This document shows positions 6,588-12,560 of a DNA stretch of 12,560 nucleotides, piece after piece. The first letter of the stretch is position 1; the number at the start of each line of letters is the position of its first letter. The notes beneath the pieces are model-generated. The model was not told the origin of the DNA, searched no databases, and worked only from the letters and a program-made list of their open reading frames with translations. This stretch comes from Prevotellaceae bacterium UBA1743 (GTDB taxonomy: Bacteria; Bacteroidota; Bacteroidia; Bacteroidales; Bacteroidaceae), in contig DCHV01000035.1 in the NCBI GenBank assembly GCA_002314945.1, positions 3,520 through 16,079 of the forward strand, in the 5' to 3' direction. The translations under genes were made by a program, and so were the position numbers.

Positions 6588-7473
6588 GGTTACTGTCATC
6601 TGTACAGCCTACAATCAGGAATCTTATATCACTTCTGCGCTGGAAGGTTTCATCCTGCAGCAGACCGATTTTCCCTTTGAGGTGCTGGTGCATGATGATG
6701 CTTCGACCGACGGCACTGCTGACATCATCCGGAAATATGCTGCCAAATATCCTGACGTCATCCGCCCCATACTGCAGACGAAGAACCAATTCTCGAAGAT
6801 AGGGTTCAACGGTTTGTATCACAGATTGATCCAACAGGCAAAGGGAGAGTATATAGCTTTCTGCGAAGGAGATGATTTTTGGACGGCCCCCGATAAGCTG
6901 CAAAAGGACTGTGAATACCTCGATGCCCATCCGGAGTGCGGGCTGGTATGGTCGCATAGCAAGGTAAAGAAAGAAAACGTGCTGCAGACTCGTCCCTCCA
7001 ATCATCTTCCGTATCCGATATGCGGACCCAACCGTGAATCCGATTTCCGCCAGATGCTCCTTGGAAATTATATCGATACCCTAACCGTATGCTGCAGGAA
7101 GTATCTGCTGGACGGGTTCTACGGCCTGACCAAGTATCAGCACTGGAAGTTGCTCGACAAAGCTATGTGGTTATACATCTCACGTCAGGCAGAGATACAC
7201 CGTAGGGAAGAAGTGACTGCTGTCTATCGTGTGTTGAACAATTCGGCTATGGCTAGACAGACGTTTGCCTCGCGTGATGCATTCTATCATTCGTGCAATG
7301 ACCTGTGCCAGTTTTTTGCCCGTACCTACCAGCCCTCGGCCATCCCTTCTGTCCGGAAGAAGGGGATGCTTAACCTGGCCAAGAACGCCAAAGCATACGG
7401 GCAGTATGGCATGATGATCAAGTATCTCTTGAAGCTTATTAGACTATGTACAAATATAAAGACCATATACTGA
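6571..7473 (+). CDS. Family 2 glycosyltransferase
   Basis: A 300-residue GT-A-fold glycosyltransferase with the classic N terminus KVTVICTAYNQESYI, the nucleotide-binding HDDASTDGT block (Asp42/Asp43) and a metal-binding acidic cluster in CEGDDFW (Glu99-Asp102). The later YISRQAEIHRREEVTAVYRV segment (~202-221) is common in capsule-locus GT2 enzymes of the Bacteroidota and Firmicutes. It would act at the cytoplasmic membrane face, adding one sugar to the lipid-linked repeat unit. No transmembrane segment is evident. The start at 6571 lies 17 bp inside the preceding gene and gives the expected beta-strand right after the N terminus. The 3' end overlaps the polymerase gene by 28 bp. Donor and acceptor sugars cannot be told from sequence. 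Confidence 0.92.
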   Translation: MEKNCKVTVICTAYNQESYITSALEGFILQQTDFPFEVLVHDDASTDGTADIIRKYAAKYPDVIRPILQTKNQFSKIGFNGLYHRLIQQAKGEYIAFCEGDDFWTAPDKLQKDCEYLDAHPECGLVWSHSKVKKENVLQTRPSNHLPYPICGPNRESDFRQMLLGNYIDTLTVCCRKYLLDGFYGLTKYQHWKLLDKAMWLYISRQAEIHRREEVTAVYRVLNNSAMARQTFASRDAFYHSCNDLCQFFARTYQPSAIPSVRKKGMLNLAKNAKAYGQYGMMIKYLLKLIRLCTNIKTIY

Positions 7474-8759
7474 CGGTCCTTTTCCTGTTGTCCGCCTGCT
7501 GGATACCGCTGAACGATTTCGGTTGTACGCTCAACCAACTGCTTTGTGTTGTCATCGTTGGGTGCTCAATGCTATCGGGATTGAAGGTGAGTCTTATGCA
7601 GTTTGCCTTCTTCCTGCCTTTCATGTCGGCTACGGCATTTCCGATATTTGGTGTGAACTTTCATGCCATAAACATGTTGGAGGCAATACTGATTATTCGT
7701 GTACTTGTGGGACAAGGCGTACATTCGACAAGCTCAGCAACCATGAATCGCAGCTGGCTGATAGGGCTTGTAGTAGCTGTTATTGCCTGTCAATTGCCTG
7801 CCGTGATAGTCTATGGTCAGAATGTGGGAAATATTATGAAGTTGATAATCAACGCCAGCCTTTTCTATGTAGTCTATACTATAGTGAAGGCACGGTTTGT
7901 CCAACCCCAAAGGTTGCTGTTGATATTTTCTTTCGGTATTATAGCTTCCTGCATATTGGGATTCTGGTATCACCCGCCTTTGGAACAGTTAGAGCGGTTT
8001 GGTCAGTATGACATGAGCGAAGGATGGATGCGGTATAAAGGACTATGGACCGACCCGAACTTCTTGGGCATGTTCGCGCTGATAGGCTCCTCTGTGTGTG
8101 CCACGTATCCTACCGAGAATAGATGGTTCAAGTCAATATTGCTCTGTTGCGCGATAATCTTATGCTTCATTGGTTCGCTTACATTGTCACGAATGTACAT
8201 TATGACGTTCATTCTTCTAATTGCTTTGTATGGTATGAATACAGTGGCTAAGTCGCGATGGACTGTGATAGGACTGCTGCTTTTGGTTGCAGTGGCAGTT
8301 CCTTTCACAATGGATGTCATAGACAATATCTCTGCAAACCGAAGCTATACCGAGAGTGGCATCACCAACGGGCGTGTGGATAGGACGCTGGCATTGTTAT
8401 CTGATTTTTCGCTTCATCCTTTTGCTGTATTCTTTGGTGTCGGATATGAGAACCACGATGTTTTAGAGGGTGTGAAGGCCGGAAAGACTGTCTGTCATAA
8501 TACATACGCTGATCTCCTCATGCAGTTTGGACTTTTCGGTCTTGGATTGTTGTGGGGTATGCTGATAATGAACATCCACAAAATGAAGGACCTGCTTAAG
8601 TTTCTATTCAAGAGGGAATCACTCTATTTCGTTGCATTGCTGATATGCTCTGGAGGTCTCTCAACCCTCAAGTATGAGTATCTGTATTTTATCACGGCCA
8701 TATTTCTCGCCAGTTATGTAGTGGAGAGGAATACGGAATATTATGAGATTGTAGAATGA
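7446..8759 (+). CDS. wzy: Wzy-like polysaccharide polymerase (O-antigen polymerase/ligase family)
   Basis: A 437-residue polytopic membrane protein with about ten or more hydrophobic segments. Features of the Wzy/WaaL group are GLWTDPNFLGMFALIG (199-214), TLSRM (246-250), the large periplasmic loop after ~residue 290 and TVCHNTYADLLMQFGLFGLG (348-367), where the His351-Asn352 pair sits as in O-antigen polymerases. It would join flipped repeat units in the periplasm. Low sequence conservation in this family means ligase (WaaL-type) is the main alternative; location with wzx and glycosyltransferases favours polymerase. Residues 93-98 (HSTSSA), in a short loop between hydrophobic segments, are encoded by the same 14-bp element found in the DHHW gene. 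The start lies 28 bp inside the GT2 gene; the stop overlaps the next start as ATGA. Confidence 0.88.
   Translation: MYKYKDHILTVLFLLSACWIPLNDFGCTLNQLLCVVIVGCSMLSGLKVSLMQFAFFLPFMSATAFPIFGVNFHAINMLEAILIIRVLVGQGVHSTSSATMNRSWLIGLVVAVIACQLPAVIVYGQNVGNIMKLIINASLFYVVYTIVKARFVQPQRLLLIFSFGIIASCILGFWYHPPLEQLERFGQYDMSEGWMRYKGLWTDPNFLGMFALIGSSVCATYPTENRWFKSILLCCAIILCFIGSLTLSRMYIMTFILLIALYGMNTVAKSRWTVIGLLLLVAVAVPFTMDVIDNISANRSYTESGITNGRVDRTLALLSDFSLHPFAVFFGVGYENHDVLEGVKAGKTVCHNTYADLLMQFGLFGLGLLWGMLIMNIHKMKDLLKFLFKRESLYFVALLICSGGLSTLKYEYLYFITAIFLASYVVERNTEYYEIVE
7724..7737. repeat. Second copy of the TTCGACAAGCTCAG element
   Basis: An exact 14-bp match to 1177-1190, here inside the polymerase gene. It is read in the same codon phase (TCG ACA AGC TCA, giving STSS) as in the DHHW gene. 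It lies where a connecting loop between membrane segments is expected, just before NRSWLIGLVVAVIA. Confidence 0.75.
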
Positions 8760-9685
8760 ACATAGTTGTAGCTTCAGACAATAATTTTGTGCAGCATTGT
8801 GCCGTTACTTTACTTTCTTTGCTGAAACATAATCGGGATGTATGTATCTTTCTGCTGACAGAGGGATTGACAGAAGATAACGAGCAGGAACTGACACATC
8901 TGGTTGAGAGCAAAGGCGGACGGTTACATTTATGCAAGGTGCCTGGCGACATTGTACAACATTTCCCTATGTCGAAGTTGGCATCCGGTCATATCAGCAT
9001 TGCCACCTATTATAGACTGTTTGTAACGAGTCTTTTGCCAGAAACTCTGGATAAGGTCATCTATCTGGATTGCGACATGGTTGTCCGTGGCTCGCTTGAG
9101 GAACTGTGGAATACCGACTTGCAGGACAAGGCTCTGGCAGCCGTGTATCAGCCCCATTGGTGGGCGGACCATAATCTGGCATGGGAACGCCTATATATAC
9201 CCCGCGAGTTTGGCTATTTCAATGCCGGAATGCTGGTCATGAACCTCAAGTTCTTGCGTGAGTTAGGTTTTCAAGACAAGGCTATCCGCTATATCAACGA
9301 TAATTTTGACCGCATCATATCACACGATCAGGATGTGCTGAACAGTCTGCTGCACAAGTTTGCTGTAGGGGTGTCACCACGATGGAACTATCTCTCAGGG
9401 TTGCACTCAGGCCGAACATATAGCAATATTTCCCCCGTTATAGTACACTTTGTCTCTGTTCCAAAACCGTGGCAATATGGATGCCGCAATCCCTATACCC
9501 ATGAGTATTACGAGATACTCCGAGAAACCAAATGGGCAGACTTTAAGCCCCGTTTCGTGTGGAGACAGTATTGGAGTTTCGTAATTATACCAACCTTGAA
9601 GGCTTGGCTTAAACCATTGGACGTATTCGGCTTTGCCGAACGAAGACATAAGAATCTCGTGAGAAAGCAATACATGAGACAATGA
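8756..9685 (+). CDS. Family 8 glycosyltransferase
   Basis: A 309-residue retaining glycosyltransferase of the GT8 (LgtC/galactosyl- or glucosyltransferase) type. Signature features are an N-terminal MNIVVASDNNFVQHCAVTL, the DxD metal/nucleotide motif in YLDCDMVV (Asp105-Asp107), FNAGMLVMNL (155-164), DQDVLN (191-196) and the C-terminal HFVSVPKPW (231-239), matching the HxxGxxKPW block of the family with Val in place of the usual Gly. The C-terminal ~40 residues are basic and hydrophobic, as is common for peripheral membrane attachment in LgtC-like enzymes. Both ends overlap neighbours by ATGA, a sign of tight translational coupling in the operon. It likely adds a hexose to the growing lipid-linked unit; which hexose is unknown. 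Confidence 0.94.
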   Translation: MNIVVASDNNFVQHCAVTLLSLLKHNRDVCIFLLTEGLTEDNEQELTHLVESKGGRLHLCKVPGDIVQHFPMSKLASGHISIATYYRLFVTSLLPETLDKVIYLDCDMVVRGSLEELWNTDLQDKALAAVYQPHWWADHNLAWERLYIPREFGYFNAGMLVMNLKFLRELGFQDKAIRYINDNFDRIISHDQDVLNSLLHKFAVGVSPRWNYLSGLHSGRTYSNISPVIVHFVSVPKPWQYGCRNPYTHEYYEILRETKWADFKPRFVWRQYWSFVIIPTLKAWLKPLDVFGFAERRHKNLVRKQYMRQ

Positions 9686-11964
9686 ATCATTATACTTTCT
9701 GCAAACTGCTGTACGTACTCTATACCCCCTTCCAGATGTTAAAAATGAAACTGCAGGGGGTAAAGACTGAAGGCATTGTTTATACCTGTGGAACCTTGGA
9801 TGTTGTCCGTTTCCGAGGATCGACTATCTGTATAGGTCGGCATTCTCGTTTCATGTCCAAACGGTGGGGTAATCGTATTGGACTGAATCATGGATGTATG
9901 CTGACAGCAGATGAGAATGCGGTTCTGACCATAGGTGCCGATTGCGGTTTTTCTGGCGTCAGTATTGTCTGCTGTTCTGAAATTACAATCGGCAATAATG
10001 TGCGGGTAGGAGCCAACACGCTGATAATCGACGGTGACGGTCATTATGATGATCCACGTGTGTCGGCTGCTAAACCTATCCACATTGGCGATAATGTATT
10101 CATAGGAGCCAACTGTGTCATCAAGAAAGGGGTGACCATTGGCGAGAACTCAGTAATAGGAATGAACAGTGATGTTACAGAGTCCATTCCTGCCAATTGT
10201 GTAGCTGCAGGATTTCCTGCCAAACCAAAAGCCATGCTTGGCGTGAAACAAAACGAAAGAGATTCCATCAAAACGAATCAGGATGTTATTGTAGATGATG
10301 AGATTACAACACGTGTTGTTCAATTGATTTCGAAGAAATATCCGCAGATACCATTGGTCGAGCCTCATCTTGTGGATAATCATATTCTTGACTCGATGAC
10401 GCAGATTTCACTGGTATCTCATCTATCGGAAAGCTTCGGCATAGAGATTCCTTATCAGGAAATTACAGCAGAGAACTTCAATAGTGTTGAGGCTATGGCA
10501 AGGATGCTGGCACGACTCCGACAAAACAAGAGCGTTGTTGAGCAGATACTGATGCATTCAAAGGACAATCCTGCTGTTTTAGCTTTTGTAATTGGTGGAG
10601 AAGATATCACCTACGGACAGTTTGGCAATATGATTATCACATACGCCGAAAGTTTGAAATCGTTTGGCGTTAAGCGTGGTGAGAATGTTATTCTTCAAGC
10701 CAAGTATCACGTCGATTATTTTGCCATGCTGTATGCCATCCAACTCTTAGGAGCAGTTGCAGTACCTGTTGAAAGAACCATTGGCGAAGAAAGAATTAAA
10801 GAAATTATTAACGAAACATGCCCTGATCTGATTATCGCTGAGGGCTGGACGGAATATGAGACTGTCAAAACATGGGTGGCAGTGTCAGAAACTATTGCCA
10901 CGGAAACCTATATCAAGGCTCTCTCTCCATCTGATTCCTGTCTCATTCTGTACACAACGGGTACGACAGGTAAATCCAAGGGCATCGTTATCAGTCATGC
11001 AGCATTATCATGCACAGCAAGAACCAGGAACCAGATTCTCAAGAATCATGACCATATTGTCCAGATTCTGACGTTTGCGCTCAACCATGCAAGTGCCATT
11101 AATGAAATCTCGTTTGCTTTGACTTTTGGCTATACATCTGTAGTGATGGACGGACTTAGGAATATTCCCCAGTTCTTTGAATTGGCAAGACGCTACAAGG
11201 TCAACTATATCAACATGTCACCCTCTACACTGGGTTTCCTTCTACAAGTGGGTAAAGAGGGCATTTCCTCCATCAAGGATAATATTGCCTACATATCATG
11301 CATATCCGAACCTTTACCTCCTACTGTCAGAGATGCATGTCTGAAACTGTTTGACCAATCGAAGTTGTACAATTGCTATGGCTCCACCGAGATGGGATTT
11401 ATCTGTGCTTCGCAATGTGATGCACAAACTGCGGAAGTGCCTTTAGGATTTCCTGTCCCTGGCGTTCAGATAGCATTACGTGATGAAGAGGGAACCATAC
11501 ACACAGATTATGACCGTACAGGACAGCTTTGTGTGAAATCAGCCATGGTTATGGTTGGTTACCTAAATCAACCAGAACTGACAGCATCTATGTGTCAGGA
11601 TGCATGGTTCGTGATGGGAGATCTGGTATATCGCGGCAAAACAGGACTGCTGTTCTTCCGTGGCAGAGCCGACGACGTCATCATTATGGGAGGTTACAAA
11701 ATCTCACCGTTGGAGGTGGAAAACGAAGCCATGAACTCCTGTCTCGTCAGTGAATGTATTTGCTATGGCCGGAAAGATGCAACAAGGACTGTAATACTGA
11801 CTATGGCTGTGGTTCCCACGGATGACAGGACATTCCAACAAGATGCATTGCTAGCATATCTTTCTTCTCATCTCGAAGCATATCGAGTTCCAAAGATTAT
11901 TGAGGTAGTTTCGAAACTCCATCGAACATACAACGGAAAGCTGGATCGTAAGCAGTATTGTTAG
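9682..11964 (+). CDS. Trifunctional fusion: hexapeptide acyltransferase - acyl carrier protein - adenylate-forming ligase
   Basis: A single uninterrupted 760-residue frame with three domains. Residues ~1-185 are a left-handed beta-helix acyltransferase: hexapeptide repeats (IGNNVRVGANTL, IGDNVFIGANCVIKKGVTIG), candidate catalytic His121 in DGDGHYDDPR and a closing VAAGFPAKPKAML. Residues ~205-280 are an acyl carrier domain with phosphopantetheine site Ser238 in HILDSMTQISLV. Residues ~284-760 are an adenylate-forming ligase: TTGTTGKSKG (425-434), YNCYGSTEMG (563-572), Asp647 in VMGDLVY, hinge GRADDVIIMGGYKISP (661-676) and catalytic Lys753 in YNGKLDRK. The natural reading is that the ligase activates an acid, loads it on the internal carrier, and the acyltransferase moves it to a sugar. 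The pocket segment FALNHASAI has Asn-His like the stand-alone ligase. The start overlaps the GT8 stop (ATGA). Domain identities are solid; substrate is unknown. Confidence 0.93.
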   Translation: MNHYTFCKLLYVLYTPFQMLKMKLQGVKTEGIVYTCGTLDVVRFRGSTICIGRHSRFMSKRWGNRIGLNHGCMLTADENAVLTIGADCGFSGVSIVCCSEITIGNNVRVGANTLIIDGDGHYDDPRVSAAKPIHIGDNVFIGANCVIKKGVTIGENSVIGMNSDVTESIPANCVAAGFPAKPKAMLGVKQNERDSIKTNQDVIVDDEITTRVVQLISKKYPQIPLVEPHLVDNHILDSMTQISLVSHLSESFGIEIPYQEITAENFNSVEAMARMLARLRQNKSVVEQILMHSKDNPAVLAFVIGGEDITYGQFGNMIITYAESLKSFGVKRGENVILQAKYHVDYFAMLYAIQLLGAVAVPVERTIGEERIKEIINETCPDLIIAEGWTEYETVKTWVAVSETIATETYIKALSPSDSCLILYTTGTTGKSKGIVISHAALSCTARTRNQILKNHDHIVQILTFALNHASAINEISFALTFGYTSVVMDGLRNIPQFFELARRYKVNYINMSPSTLGFLLQVGKEGISSIKDNIAYISCISEPLPPTVRDACLKLFDQSKLYNCYGSTEMGFICASQCDAQTAEVPLGFPVPGVQIALRDEEGTIHTDYDRTGQLCVKSAMVMVGYLNQPELTASMCQDAWFVMGDLVYRGKTGLLFFRGRADDVIIMGGYKISPLEVENEAMNSCLVSECICYGRKDATRTVILTMAVVPTDDRTFQQDALLAYLSSHLEAYRVPKIIEVVSKLHRTYNGKLDRKQYC

Positions 11965-11967
11965 GTT

Positions 11968-12560
11968 ATGAACATTGTATTCGTTGGCCTGAATGGAGTG
12001 CCCAACCGCAAGCGTGCTGCTGATGCACGACTGGGGGCTTTTATACAGTTGCTGTCCGAAAGTCATGAGGTGACTGTCATGGGAGCTTCGCCTTTGGATG
12101 CTGTGCGTATCCTGCGAATGAAACACGTAGATATGCTGCATGTCTATTGCGGGCATTATCTGCAGATACTGTTCTATTGGCTGCTGAGCCGAATCATTGG
12201 GGCTCGCGTCGTCTATCAGTATGTGGAATACCGAAGTGCATTCCACTGGGATAACGGCCGCAAGAAGAAATGGCTGATAAAACAATACCAAAGACTTAAT
12301 GGCTATCTCTGCGACCATTATGGCGCACGTCTGTGGGATGGTTGTATTGCTATCAGCGACTGTCTACGAGACCGTGCTTTGGAGGTTAATCCACGATTGA
12401 AGGTGCTGAAAGTTACACCACTATGCGACATACAGCAATTCGAACAGAATACTTTGTCCAATCCTGTTGGCAGGCCATACATTTTCTACTGCGGGAATCA
12501 AGAATATTTAGATGTGGCAGAGACAATCCAGAAAGCTTACGACCAATCCATATTAAAGAA
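11968..12560 (+). CDS. GT4-like (GT-B fold) glycosyltransferase, 3'-truncated by window
   Basis: Starts 3 bp after the fusion gene's stop and stays open to the window end (197 residues visible). The N terminus MNIVFVGLNGVPNRKRAADARL is the first beta-strand and loop of a GT-B Rossmann domain. HVDMLHVYCGHYLQ (53-66) fits the acceptor-domain pattern. CIAISDCLRDRALE (126-139), followed by VTPLCDIQQF (149-158), matches the 'I-S--l ... v-p---D---F' linker of GT4 glycosyltransferases. YIFYCGNQE (171-179) begins the second, nucleotide-sugar-binding domain; its catalytic E-x7-E motif lies beyond the window. It would add another sugar at the cytoplasmic face. Family assignment is moderately strong given that only half is visible. 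Confidence 0.8.
   Translation, partial: MNIVFVGLNGVPNRKRAADARLGAFIQLLSESHEVTVMGASPLDAVRILRMKHVDMLHVYCGHYLQILFYWLLSRIIGARVVYQYVEYRSAFHWDNGRKKKWLIKQYQRLNGYLCDHYGARLWDGCIAISDCLRDRALEVNPRLKVLKVTPLCDIQQFEQNTLSNPVGRPYIFYCGNQEYLDVAETIQKAYDQSILK

Noticed and set aside
9682..11964. The fusion gene as an artefact of a frameshift or mis-joined contig
   Set aside because: The frame is continuous across both domain junctions, the linkers look ordinary, and the gene is coupled at both ends to neighbours with the operon's usual ATGA overlap or 3-bp spacing.

Overview
The window is one dense, entirely plus-strand stretch of a cell-surface polysaccharide (capsule, exopolysaccharide or O-antigen type) biosynthesis locus. 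It is probably from the Bacteroidota (Prevotella/Bacteroides-like). That assignment is an inference from the gene types, the mostly weak Shine-Dalgarno signals and the short low-complexity intergenic repeats; no rRNA or marker gene is present to confirm it. No promoter, terminator, tRNA, mobile element or CRISPR array was found. Every gene abuts or overlaps the next one (largest gap about 74 bp), so this reads as part of a single operon, cut at both ends by the window.

Layout: (1) 3' part of a Wzx-type flippase, 1-999. (2) A membrane O-acylation pair: a DHHW-motif SGNH-like protein (983-2347) and an AlgI/DltB-like MBOAT acyltransferase (2422-3912). (3) A TagD-like cytidylyltransferase (3927-4328). 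(4) A stand-alone acyl carrier protein (4343-4579), an adenylate-forming ligase (4594-5910) and a PglD/NeuD-like left-handed beta-helix acyltransferase homologue (5907-6587). (5) A GT2 glycosyltransferase, a Wzy-like polymerase and a GT8 glycosyltransferase (6571-9685). (6) A 760-residue fusion of hexapeptide acyltransferase, acyl carrier protein and adenylate-forming ligase (9682-11964). (7) The start of a GT4-like glycosyltransferase (11968 to the window end).

How the genes fit together: the glycosyltransferases build a lipid-linked repeat unit, Wzx flips it and Wzy polymerises it. The striking part is the acylation machinery. The window has two complete acid-activation modules (ligase plus carrier protein), one as separate genes and one fused in a single chain with its own acyltransferase. 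The separate module sits beside an MBOAT and an SGNH-like partner, so the region holds the same four activities as a dlt operon (DltA adenylation, DltB MBOAT, DltC carrier, DltD). Both ligases have Asn-His where DltA and amino-acid-activating domains carry the Asp that binds the substrate amino group. The activated acid is therefore probably not an amino acid. The model is that one or more unusual carboxylic acids are loaded on carrier proteins and transferred to the polysaccharide, in the cytoplasm by the fused enzyme and possibly across the membrane by the MBOAT pair.

The sequence also shows small dispersed repeats inside coding regions. A 14-bp element is read in the same frame in two unrelated genes, and an inverted-repeat segment forms the C-terminal tail of the flippase.
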